DNA from: an uncultured Allobaculum sp.
GTDB taxonomy: Bacteria > Bacillota_I > Bacilli_A > Erysipelotrichales > Erysipelotrichaceae
Length of the DNA stretch: 18,305 nt
Assembly: GCA_910577085.1 (NCBI GenBank)
Contig: CAJTLE010000051.1
Span: 1-18,305 of the forward strand
Direction: 5' to 3'
Both the position numbers and the translations under genes were made by a program. Shown in pieces: positions 1-7,031 of this stretch (its first letter is position 1; the number at the start of each line of letters is the position of its first letter). The notes beneath the pieces are model-generated. The model was not told where the DNA came from and did no database searches. It was given only the letters and a program-made list of their open reading frames with translations.

Positions 1-60
1 CAATTATCTCTTTAGGACAACTTTTTGACCATTAAATGTTTTTGTTTTTTAAGTATGCAC

Positions 61-97
61 AAAAAAAGCCAAATCATCTTAAACTGACGATTTGGCT
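61..97 (-). terminator. Rho-independent terminator reading leftward
   Basis: On the minus strand a 12-bp stem with one mismatch (67-78 with 86-97, core AGCCAAATC/GATTTGGCT) and a 7-nt loop is followed by seven U. It lies inside the putative insertion sequence and would stop transcripts entering it from the ftsH side. Confidence 0.75.
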
Positions 98-110
98 ATC
101 TAAAATGTCG

Positions 111-127
111 TTAACCGAATGGCATTG
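111..127 (+). repeat. 17-bp terminal inverted repeat, left copy
   Basis: TTAACCGAATGGCATTG here is the exact reverse complement of 18179-18195. The match stops at both sides: 110 and 128 differ from the partner copy. A perfect 17-base match between the two extreme ends of an 18-kb window is unlikely by chance. Confidence 0.7.
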
Positions 128-221
128 GTATAAAAATATGAATTTTGGAAAGATTGAGGGCAATCAGGCCTGTTCGTTCATGGATTATCCATCCTGACCA
201 TTCGAACAAGCGATTTTCCAT

Positions 222-247
222 GAAAAAAGCCCCGTTTTCAGGGGCTT
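222..247 (-). terminator. Terminator of the tilS-hpt-ftsH operon
   Basis: On the minus strand the stem AGCCCC (246-241) pairs with GGGGCT (233-228) around a short A-rich loop and is followed by six U. It starts only a few bases after the ftsH stop codon. Confidence 0.9.
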
Positions 248-253
248 GTATGA

Positions 254-2221
254 CTAGTTCTTTTTGGTCAGTTCGTTCATTGCATCATCAACAGTCTGTT
301 TGTCGATTTCCTTTTCTTCAGGCTGTTGGGCTTCCTGAGGAACAGGTGGAACTTCGGTACTGGATTCACTGACAATTTCGGTATCAATGACGGCAGTGTT
401 TGGATCCGTGATGGTTCCATACTGCATCAGGTTGTTGATTTCTTCATTGGTCAGAGTTTCGTGTTCAAACAGGTTGTGCGCGATCAGATCGAGCAGATCA
501 CGGTTTTCCGTGAGGATGCGTTTGCAGTCTTCATGACAGGAGTCAACGATCGAGCGGACTTCCTTATCAATTTCAGAGGCAACACCAGCGGAATAGTCGG
601 ATCCTTTGGTGTAGTCACGGCCTAAGAAGACGTTGCCTTCTGGATCAGCGTACTGGATTGGACCTAAAGAGGACATACCATAAACGCGGACCATGTTTTT
701 GGCAATTGCGGTGAGTTTTTCGATATCGTTGACAGCACCGGCAGAGATTTCGCCAAAGACAAGTTCTTCAGCGGTACGACCACCTAACAGACCTGTGATC
801 TGAGCAACCATTTCGGATTTGCGGTGGAAGTATTTCTCTTCACGCGGAGTCATCAGGTTGTAGCCGCCAGCTTCTCCACGTGGGATGATGGTGACTTTCT
901 GAACGATATCCGCATCTTCAAGTTTCAGACCGATAACGGCATGGCCGGCTTCGTGGTAGGAAACGAGCCATTTGTCTTTTTCGGTGTATTTCTTCGATTT
1001 CTTGGCAGGACCCATCATAACGCGGTCGATGGCTTCATCCAGGTCTTCCTGGGTGATTTTTGATTCGTGGTTACGAACAGCCAGAATCGCACCTTCGTTT
1101 AAAACGTTGGCCAGATCCGCACCAGAGAAGCCTGGGGTACGCTGGGCAAGGTTTTTCAGCGAGATGGTTGGAGCCAGAGGTTTATTGGCGGCATGAACTT
1201 TTAAGATTTCTTCACGACCACGGATATCTGGCAGGTTAACGGTAACGTTCCGGTCAAAACGGCCTGAACGACGTAAAGCAGGGTCAAGAACGTCTGGACG
1301 GTTGGTTGCGGCAATGACAACGATACCGGCATTGTCGGTCATACCATCCATTTCAACGAGCAGCTGGTTTAAGGTCTGCTCACGTTCATCGTTTCCGCCG
1401 CCCATACCAGCGCCGCGCTGACGGCCGACGGCATCGATTTCATCGATAAACAGAATACATGGTGCATTTTTCTGTGCGTTTTTGAACATGTCACGCACAC
1501 GGCTTGCACCCGTACCAACGAACATTTCAACGAAGTCCGAACCGGAAATCGAGAAGAATGGAACGTTGGCTTCACCGGCAACCGCTTTGGCAAGCAGAGT
1601 TTTACCGGTTCCAGGAGGGCCGACCATCAGAATTCCCTTCGGAATGTGGGCGCCCATCTGGGTGAATTTCTGTGGGTTTTTAAGGTAGTCGATAATTTCT
1701 TTGACTTCTTCTTTTTCTTCCTCGCAGCCGGCGACATCTTTAAAGCGGGTTTTGACGTTGCTTTCGATGCGGGCACGGGATTTGGAGAATTCAAAGGCTT
1801 TGTTTGCCCCGGTTCCACCGCTCATTTTAGAGAGCATGAAATAGAAGAGCAGTCCGATCAGCAGCAATGGCAGCAGCTGAGCGAGAATGTTCATCCATAA
1901 GTTTCCACTCGATGGATCGGTGACAGTAATGCTTCCGCCGCCCTTTTCCAGGGTGTCGGTCAGCCATTCCATGTTCGCGTCCGTGTTGGGGACGATGACA
2001 CTGTAAGACTGAGTTTTGCCATTGAGTGTATAGTCACCCTCAGCCTTGATAATGTTTCCAGAGATGTTCAAAGACGAGTTGTCAAACTCCGCCGTTTTCG
2101 CAATGTTCTGGAACTGCGTGTAGTTCATTCGATTGACAGAACCCTGAGTCGAAAACAGAATCAGGGACATCAGAATGACGATAATGAACAGGGTTGGCAA
2201 ATAATTCAGCCATTTTTTCAT
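254..2221 (-). CDS. ftsH: ATP-dependent zinc metalloprotease FtsH
   Basis: Membrane-anchored AAA+ protease that degrades unassembled or damaged membrane proteins and some cytosolic regulators. The 655 residues match the usual family length. Visible in order: an N-terminal membrane segment (about 8-25), an extracytoplasmic domain, a second membrane segment (about 108-130), Walker A GPPGTGKT at 201-208, Walker B ILFIDEID ending near 263, the second region of homology around 307-323 (here ALRRSGRFDR), the zinc motif HEAGH at 423-427, and the third-ligand motif ending in Asp499 (GAVND). The C-terminal tail is acidic and Pro/Glu-rich. The ATG is preceded by GGAAAGGG. The gene is last in a tilS-hpt-ftsH operon, 31 nt after hpt, the order known in Bacillus subtilis. 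Confidence 0.98.
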   Translation of the reverse strand: MKKWLNYLPTLFIIVILMSLILFSTQGSVNRMNYTQFQNIAKTAEFDNSSLNISGNIIKAEGDYTLNGKTQSYSVIVPNTDANMEWLTDTLEKGGGSITVTDPSSGNLWMNILAQLLPLLLIGLLFYFMLSKMSGGTGANKAFEFSKSRARIESNVKTRFKDVAGCEEEKEEVKEIIDYLKNPQKFTQMGAHIPKGILMVGPPGTGKTLLAKAVAGEANVPFFSISGSDFVEMFVGTGASRVRDMFKNAQKNAPCILFIDEIDAVGRQRGAGMGGGNDEREQTLNQLLVEMDGMTDNAGIVVIAATNRPDVLDPALRRSGRFDRNVTVNLPDIRGREEILKVHAANKPLAPTISLKNLAQRTPGFSGADLANVLNEGAILAVRNHESKITQEDLDEAIDRVMMGPAKKSKKYTEKDKWLVSYHEAGHAVIGLKLEDADIVQKVTIIPRGEAGGYNLMTPREEKYFHRKSEMVAQITGLLGGRTAEELVFGEISAGAVNDIEKLTAIAKNMVRVYGMSSLGPIQYADPEGNVFLGRDYTKGSDYSAGVASEIDKEVRSIVDSCHEDCKRILTENRDLLDLIAHNLFEHETLTNEEINNLMQYGTITDPNTAVIDTEIVSESSTEVPPVPQEAQQPEEKEIDKQTVDDAMNELTKKN

Positions 2222-2252
2222 GTTTTATTCCCTTTCCAGAAAAATTGGCAGC

Positions 2253-2804
2253 TTAAGCGTAGACTTCCGGTTTCAGTACGCCGATATAAGGCAGGTTGCG
2301 GTAACGCTGGTTGTAGTCGAGGCCATAGCCGACAACGAATTCATTCGGTACGGTAAAGCCAATATAATCTGCCTGAATATCAGCCAAACGACGCTCCGGT
2401 TTATCCAGTAAAGCGACAATTTTTACATCGTTTGCGCCTTTGTTATAGAAAAGTTTCTTGACTTCGCGCAGGGTGCGTCCTGTATCGACGATATCTTCGA
2501 CGATCAGAACATTTTTGCCTTTTGATGACAAATCCATATCCTTATCAATTTTGACGTCACCAACAGAATCTGTTCCCTGATAGCTTGATACAGAAATGAA
2601 GTCAATTTCGATTGGATGCCTGAAATATTTAATCAGCTCAGCCATGAAAGGGACGGAGCCTTTCAGCAGGCCGACAACAATTGGTGTAATGTGTCGGTCT
2701 TCATAGTCTTTTTCGATTGCTGCAGCAAGTTCTTTGCAGCGGTTTTCGATCTGCTCTTCGCTCAGAAGGACACGATCGATATCGTCACTGATAATTTTTG
2801 ACAT
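2253..2804 (-). CDS. hpt: Hypoxanthine phosphoribosyltransferase
   Basis: Cytosolic purine-salvage enzyme that makes IMP or GMP from hypoxanthine or guanine and PRPP. The protein has 183 residues, normal for a type I bacterial HPRT. The PRPP-binding loop VEDIVDTGRT is at 102-111, the LLKGS pyrophosphate loop at 46-50, the flexible-loop SSY at 73-75, and the base-binding segment near PNEFVVGYGLDY. The ATG has a GAGGGG ribosome site. It sits between tilS (27 nt upstream) and ftsH (31 nt downstream), the conserved Firmicutes order. It would work with the NCS2 purine permease at 15563-16900, although the two are not co-transcribed. Confidence 0.97.
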   Translation of the reverse strand: MSKIISDDIDRVLLSEEQIENRCKELAAAIEKDYEDRHITPIVVGLLKGSVPFMAELIKYFRHPIEIDFISVSSYQGTDSVGDVKIDKDMDLSSKGKNVLIVEDIVDTGRTLREVKKLFYNKGANDVKIVALLDKPERRLADIQADYIGFTVPNEFVVGYGLDYNQRYRNLPYIGVLKPEVYA

Positions 2805-2831
2805 GTGTTTACCCCTCGTTATTCCATTTGG

Positions 2832-4442
2832 TTATGTGTGCAATTTTAACATATGCATCGAGGCGTTTTCCATAAAGTGCGATGGGTCCGCCCCGGCAAA
2901 TGTAACAAAAAGAATGCCCTTTCTTCCCTCGATCAGCGGGTTAAATACCCGTTCAACCGCCGGAATTTTCCGGTCAATCCAGAGCCGGTTGAGCTTTTTG
3001 GTTCCAAAACGCATCTCAATGGCATCATCCGGTTTCGAAAAACGGATGAAAAGTGGAAAGTCAGATTCATCCACCGCAAAAGAGTCAATCCTGCGGCCAT
3101 GTTTCGAAAACCTCCATGGACCCCATTGATAACCGGCCTGCATCAGTCCTTCAAGCTGATCTTTAGAATCGACATAAAAGCTGATCCAGCCTGCAGGTGC
3201 AATATAGACTTTGTTGTTCACAACCTGCACATTGATTTTGTCACTTCCACTTCGCATGGCCAGGGAAAGTACAGGTCGCAAAGTGAAGGCGTTCAAAGAA
3301 GTGAAGGAATTCAAAGAAGAAAGAATCGATGCTTTTTGATCAGTCTGCACACATGCAGATGGTGTTTTTGTTTTCTCCTCTTTGCGATGGGCTTGAATGC
3401 CCTCGGCCAGAGGAGAGTCTTCTCCATTTTTTTCTTCCTTTTTCATATATGAAACAGTTTTATCATTTGAAAAAGCAGAAGGCCCGGAAATCAGCATGGA
3501 GTGATACAAAGATCCGAAATATGGCTCGCTCGTAAGCGTCTGCATCGAACCGTGACCAAGCTTTTCAAGCAGATCGATCATGAAGACTTTAGAGTGATGA
3601 ACACCTGTAGCCATGGCAATCTGTTTTTCTAAAGCCAGCCAGCCCAACTCACTTTTCTGCATGGCCTGAAAATCATTTTCCAAAGCCAGTTTTTCAGCCT
3701 GGGCATGCATGGCGGCAAGGGCCTGGTTATCGGCAGCCATCTTTTCGAGCCATTTCTGGCGCTGGTCAGAAGAGGCCGTTTCGATCAGAGAATGGCGAAG
3801 CTGATTGCGAAGGTAAGCATTGGAAAAGTTGCTTTCATCCAGACCATAGACAATTCCATGTTCATCACACCATGCCTGAAGACTGGCCTTGGAATGGCCC
3901 AGAAGCGGGCGAACGAGCTCAAACGAGCCAAATGGACTGCAGGATTCCAGCCCGTAGCGTTCAGGTGTCAGGCTGCGGTTTTTTTGCATCATCCAGGTTT
4001 CAATCGAATCATCCTGCTGATGTCCTACATAGATCTGCCTGGTGCCATAAAGATGTCCGATCTGCTTGAAAAAGGCATAGCGAACCTCTCTTGCCCAGCC
4101 CTGAAAATTGCCTGCAGTTTTGGAATAGACAGGATGCAAAATCCAGAGCGGGCGGTTATGTTCTTGGGCCCAATTCCGGACAATCAACTCATCCCGACCA
4201 CTGCTCAAACGCTTGTGATAATTGACATGGGCAATGACATAGTCGATCTCATGGGCTTCCAGCCAGGCAAGTAATGTCATCGAATCCGGGCCGCCGCTGA
4301 CAGCTGCGACAACAGGGCGTTTGTTTTGGGGTGGAAAACAAACAGGAGATGAATGGTCTGCCAGATCTGCAGTAAGAGAAGAGGCAGGTTCTGAAGACGA
4401 TTTGGTTAAAAAAGCAGGTACACTGTAATTTTCCTTATGCAT
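2832..4442 (-). CDS. tilS: tRNA(Ile)-lysidine synthase TilS, with extra N-terminal segment and internal insertion
   Basis: Attaches lysine to C34 of the CAU-anticodon tRNA-Ile so that it reads AUA codons. The PP-loop SGGPDS is at 49-54, followed by an HQQDDSIET ATPase motif (141-149) and a DESNFSNAYLRNQLRH motif (202-217), all typical of TilS. A C-terminal domain follows after about 390. The 536-residue protein is longer than most homologues for two visible reasons: about 40 low-complexity residues before the PP-loop domain, and a Lys/Glu/Ser-rich insertion at about 329-388. An in-frame TGA sits two codons upstream, so the ATG at 4442 is the first possible start, yet no Shine-Dalgarno sequence precedes it. 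It is the first gene of the operon with hpt and ftsH. Confidence 0.93.
   Translation of the reverse strand: MHKENYSVPAFLTKSSSEPASSLTADLADHSSPVCFPPQNKRPVVAAVSGGPDSMTLLAWLEAHEIDYVIAHVNYHKRLSSGRDELIVRNWAQEHNRPLWILHPVYSKTAGNFQGWAREVRYAFFKQIGHLYGTRQIYVGHQQDDSIETWMMQKNRSLTPERYGLESCSPFGSFELVRPLLGHSKASLQAWCDEHGIVYGLDESNFSNAYLRNQLRHSLIETASSDQRQKWLEKMAADNQALAAMHAQAEKLALENDFQAMQKSELGWLALEKQIAMATGVHHSKVFMIDLLEKLGHGSMQTLTSEPYFGSLYHSMLISGPSAFSNDKTVSYMKKEEKNGEDSPLAEGIQAHRKEEKTKTPSACVQTDQKASILSSLNSFTSLNAFTLRPVLSLAMRSGSDKINVQVVNNKVYIAPAGWISFYVDSKDQLEGLMQAGYQWGPWRFSKHGRRIDSFAVDESDFPLFIRFSKPDDAIEMRFGTKKLNRLWIDRKIPAVERVFNPLIEGRKGILFVTFAGADPSHFMENASMHMLKLHT
3283..3318. repeat. 18-bp in-frame tandem duplication inside tilS
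   Basis: Two adjacent 18-bp units, GTGAAGGnnTTCAAAGAA, differ at two bases only. On the minus strand they encode SLNSFT/SLNAFT-like hexapeptides (around residues 376-387 of TilS). The duplication lies at the end of the internal insertion and preserves the frame. Confidence 0.85.
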
Positions 4443-4450
4443 ACTCGATC

Positions 4451-4459
4451 ATTGTAACA
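4451..4459 (-). promoter_or_regulatory. Extended -10 promoter of the tilS operon
   Basis: On the minus strand TGTTACAAT (4459-4451) fits an extended -10 (TGnTAnAAT). No good -35 is seen at 17 nt, as is usual for extended -10 promoters. It lies between the upstream terminator (4480-4508) and tilS. The expected transcription start, about 4444-4445, is only 2-3 nt before the tilS ATG. Confidence 0.6.
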
Positions 4460-4479
4460 GCCAGAATTGCATGAAAATT

Positions 4480-4508
4480 AAAAAAGCGGTCTTTTGTCCA
4501 AAGACCGC
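4480..4508 (-). terminator. Terminator after the MreB-like gene
   Basis: A perfect 9-bp stem, GCGGTCTTT (minus 4508-4500) with AAAGACCGC (4494-4486), with a 5-nt loop, is followed by six U on the minus strand. It separates the MreB-like gene from the tilS operon. Confidence 0.92.
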
Positions 4509-4671
4509 GTGAAATCAACAGGCAATGTGAGAATTCTGACAGAAAACGATCCGTCTGAAGATCTTTTTTGGCAGAATTTTTCGTCTTTTGTGACTTTTTA
4601 ACGATATTTTAAAAACTGACATTAATGATGTCGGTTAAGGTGAGAAACTAGAAGGCGATCAAAACCAGTCC

Positions 4672-5595
4672 TTAATGCCGGGCTGGTTTGTGACGACCCA
4701 GTCTTTCCAGAACCCAGATATCCGGATTGTCGGGAATCTGGATTTCACAATGCAAAGACTGTTTGAGCAGATCGGAAAAGCCATAACACGAAGCCAGACC
4801 GCCGGTCAGCAGGACCGGATGGCTGAGCACCTGTTCCATGACTTCAGGTCCTTTGCGGCAGACAAACCGTGAGGCTTCATGGGTAATCCGGCGCAAAACC
4901 GGTTCAATGCAGCCCCATAAATCCGCTGCTCGAAAGCGGATCTGGACATATTCGTTATGCTGGTTGAGCCCTGTAACTGAGAGAACCGGATTGCGGCCCT
5001 GCTTTAAGGCATTGGAAACTGCTTCTTTGAGGGCACAGGCATCTTCTGAAGAGATCAGGCACTGGAACACCCGGGTAATCTCACGGGAAATGGCTTCATC
5101 GATTTTCAGACCGGCTAATGGCAGTGCATGGTAGTCAAGTACCTGCTGATCACTTGTCGTGATGAAGTGAATCAGGGAAGCACCGGCGTGAATGTGAAAG
5201 GCCGGAGTGGAATCGACGGGTTCAAGAGCCGGGACTAAAGAGACTTTGGATAAATGAAACGGCCGCATCAGCCGCTGCCATTCTTTTTCCCGTTCTTCAT
5301 CCAATGGCCCATAAGAAAGAACGCCCGCTCTTGGTACTAACAGATAACGATCGGCGGGCGCCTGGGTGAAAAGATCCTTGATCAATGGAGCCGGATCTGC
5401 TTTGATTTTCTCTTTATTAAAAGGATAAATGAGTCGGTCGTCGCCCTGCCAGGACTGCTCGAGAGCTTTTTCTCCGACCACCTGGGGACGTTTGGCCAGC
5501 CGGCAGGAGCGTACGGAAACTACCGATCTGGTTTTGGGATCATACATCCGGGTCATGTGAGCACCGGGATCAATCAGATAACTGCTTTCAAACAT
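4672..5595 (-). CDS. Divergent MreB/actin-fold protein
   Basis: The 307 residues follow the MreB layout: an N-terminal LIDPGA (7-12) in place of the phosphate-1 DLGT loop, a PFNKEKIKAD segment (58-67) where MreB has its conserved GVIADF-like stretch, HIHAGAS (134-140) where MreB has DIGGGTT, an AGLKIDEAI segment (161-169, compare GGDKLDEAI), and a well-kept adenosine-site motif VLLTGGLA (261-268) near the C-terminus. MreB proteins are usually about 330-345 residues and guide lateral cell-wall synthesis as membrane filaments. Here both phosphate loops have lost acidic or glycine residues, so ATP hydrolysis is doubtful. The ATG has a strong GGGAGGA site. The gene stands alone between two terminators. 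Family placement rests on pattern reading only. Confidence 0.6.
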   Translation of the reverse strand: MFESSYLIDPGAHMTRMYDPKTRSVVSVRSCRLAKRPQVVGEKALEQSWQGDDRLIYPFNKEKIKADPAPLIKDLFTQAPADRYLLVPRAGVLSYGPLDEEREKEWQRLMRPFHLSKVSLVPALEPVDSTPAFHIHAGASLIHFITTSDQQVLDYHALPLAGLKIDEAISREITRVFQCLISSEDACALKEAVSNALKQGRNPVLSVTGLNQHNEYVQIRFRAADLWGCIEPVLRRITHEASRFVCRKGPEVMEQVLSHPVLLTGGLASCYGFSDLLKQSLHCEIQIPDNPDIWVLERLGRHKPARH

Positions 5596-5895
5596 ACACG
5601 TCCTCCCGCCATTTGGACTCCTGTCTCTATATCAGACTTGAGCAGATTCTGGCCGTATGAATCGATCTGGTCTGATTCATGGCTTGATTCATCAGCCGGA
5701 TTTATGGCCTGATTCCTGTGTCAGATTGAAGAGTGGAGTTTTTGCCATTGTAACAAATATTTGGACTGGCTTTGCGGGGCATTCAGGATTTTCCAGATCG
5801 AGAGCAGAACAGCCAGGCTCAGACTGCAGACTTTGGACAGGGAAAACTTTCACAACAAGCCTCTCAAGCATCTCTAAACAGGGAAATCTGGCATC
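5596..5895. other. Intergenic region with repetitive leader of the MreB-like gene
   Basis: No gene is supported here. On the minus strand, after the extended -10 at 5755-5747, the presumed 145-nt leader of the MreB-like gene holds several degenerate copies of a 12-14-nt unit resembling GAATCARGCCAT (between about 5650 and 5720). The rest, 5760-5895, is featureless between this promoter and the terminator at 5896-5923. Confidence 0.5.
5747..5755 (-). promoter_or_regulatory. Extended -10 promoter of the MreB-like gene
   Basis: TGTTACAAT on the minus strand (5755-5747) is identical to the extended -10 before tilS, and the identity covers the 10-mer CATTGTAACA on the plus strand. The predicted start near 5740 gives a leader of about 145 nt. 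No clear -35 is seen. Confidence 0.5.
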
Positions 5896-5923
5896 AAAAA
5901 AGGTGCTCTTGTACAAGAGCACC
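5896..5923 (-). terminator. Terminator of the yitT-rnmV-rsmA-ispE operon
   Basis: A 22-nt perfect palindrome (5902-5923, GGTGCTCTTGT and its complement) is followed on the minus strand by six U. It lies 66 nt after the last gene of the operon. Confidence 0.92.
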
Positions 5924-5988
5924 CAGTCAAGGTTCTTCGTTTTCAATCCGAAATGGAATCCGTCAAAATCAATTGAAGTCAGCCAGCC

Positions 5989-6198
5989 TTAAAAGCCCTG
6001 CCGCCATGTGAGCGTGAGGACGGCTTCGGTGCACATCCAGGCTAAAGCCAGTGAAAGCATAAACACCAGCAGATTGACTTTGGCCATGTTGTGAATCTTG
6101 CAGAACTTCGCAAAGTCCACACAGGTTAATGCATAAAAGGAACAGGCGAAAAAGGCCGCATAGACAACGATATATAAAATCCAGTCAACAGAGATCAC
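5989..6198 (-). CDS. Small two-helix membrane protein, DUF1146-like (YwzB type)
   Basis: The 69-residue protein has two hydrophobic segments (about 6-25 and 42-62) flanking a short polar loop with a V-D-F-x-K-F-x-K pattern. This matches the layout of the DUF1146/YwzB family of small integral membrane proteins, whose function is not established. The start is GTG overlapping the ispE stop (GTGA), with AAAGGAAAG about 9 nt upstream. The tight overlap and the terminator just downstream support a real gene. The family call is from length, topology and pattern. Confidence 0.65.
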   Translation of the reverse strand: MISVDWILYIVVYAAFFACSFYALTCVDFAKFCKIHNMAKVNLLVFMLSLALAWMCTEAVLTLTWRQGF

Positions 6199-7031
6199 AG
6201 GCCGATCTTTCCTTTCCAGACAAACGGATATTTTTCCTTGAGGGTTTCACAGGCATCTTCGAGCACTTCGTCATCGACTGAAAAGCCCATCAGACAGCTT
6301 CCCGATCCCGTCATCATGACACGAACCAGGCCGGCATCCTGCATGTCTTCTTTCATCTGAGCCAACTCTTCAATGGCCGCAAATGCCTGTGGTTCAAAGG
6401 CGTTGGTCATGGTCTGATACAACAGACCGATATCGCGTTTGCGCACAGCATCCTGAACAATGTCGATATCTAAAGGACGAGGCTCAGAAGCGTCAAAGTT
6501 GGCAAAAGCCTGCGCGGTGGAAATGCCCTGTTTGCCCTGAACAAGCAGTACCGGAATGGACCAGTCCACTTCCAGATCGGTTACCCGCTCACCAGCACCC
6601 TGCACACGGGTAAAGTCATTGTGCAGACAACAGGGGACATCGGCGCCGATTTCAAAGCCGATTTCCTCAAGCTGGGGCAGAGAAAGCTGTAAATCTTCCA
6701 GCTCATCGAGCGCCCACAGTAAAGCCGCGGCATCGGCAGAGCCACCGCCAAGGCCGGCCTGCATCGGGATGACCTTGGTCAGGTGAATGGTATAATGCTC
6801 CTTCAATCCATGCTTGCGCAAAGCTTTCAGGGTATGAGAGAGCGTATTGGAAGGTGGCAGCAGTTCGTTGTCACAGAATACTTCATCGATTTCTTTGCCA
6901 TTGGGTTCCAGTTCGATTTCATCACACAGATTGACCGGTGCATTGACCATATCCATCTCGTGCTTGCCATCCTCACGGACCCCTAAGATGTCCAGAGCCA
7001 GATTCACTTTGCCATGGGCTTTGATTTTCAT
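6195..7031 (-). CDS. ispE: 4-diphosphocytidyl-2-C-methyl-D-erythritol kinase
   Basis: GHMP-family kinase of the MEP pathway that phosphorylates CDP-methylerythritol at its 2-hydroxyl on the way to IPP and DMAPP. The 278 residues fit the family. Visible motifs: KVNLALDI (8-15, substrate side), the glycine-rich ATP loop GLGGGSADAA (93-102), GADVPC with the catalytic Asp at 131, and the C-terminal GHMP motif MMTGSGSCLMGF. The ATG overlaps the rsmA stop (ATGA) and has an AGGAGGG site inside rsmA. Its presence implies that the organism uses the MEP route rather than mevalonate, at least in part. Confidence 0.96.
   Translation of the reverse strand: MKIKAHGKVNLALDILGVREDGKHEMDMVNAPVNLCDEIELEPNGKEIDEVFCDNELLPPSNTLSHTLKALRKHGLKEHYTIHLTKVIPMQAGLGGGSADAAALLWALDELEDLQLSLPQLEEIGFEIGADVPCCLHNDFTRVQGAGERVTDLEVDWSIPVLLVQGKQGISTAQAFANFDASEPRPLDIDIVQDAVRKRDIGLLYQTMTNAFEPQAFAAIEELAQMKEDMQDAGLVRVMMTGSGSCLMGFSVDDEVLEDACETLKEKYPFVWKGKIGL

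Larger units (their letters stand above)
1..127. mobile_element. End of a putative IS4-like insertion sequence (partial, runs off left edge)
   Basis: The stretch ends in a 17-base sequence (111-127) that recurs in inverse orientation at 18179-18195, as expected for terminal inverted repeats of one IS family. Read inward, the repeat starts CAATGCCATTCGG and, from memory, resembles the IS4 terminal repeat (AATGCC, then a GTTAA core), which suggests the IS4 family. A short open frame at 3-35 ends in LGQLFDH and a TAA stop and could be a transposase C-terminus, but it is far too short to identify. A hairpin with a U-tract reading into the element lies at 61-97. No catalytic transposase sequence is inside the window, so the family call is inference. 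Confidence 0.45.

Noticed and set aside
4421..4423. GTG preceded by AAGGA as an alternative tilS start
   Set aside because: The spacing looks right, but the GTG is out of frame with tilS (it straddles the codons for Ser7 and Val8).
5692..5946. Minus-strand open frame of 84 codons downstream of the DUF1146-like gene
   Set aside because: It starts upstream of the terminator, is translated through the hairpin and through the promoter of the next gene, and has no recognisable features.
5657..5992. Plus-strand open frame of 111 codons in the intergenic region before the MreB-like gene
   Set aside because: It has no ribosome site, runs antisense through the terminator palindrome at 5902-5923, and its product has a low-complexity, non-protein-like composition.
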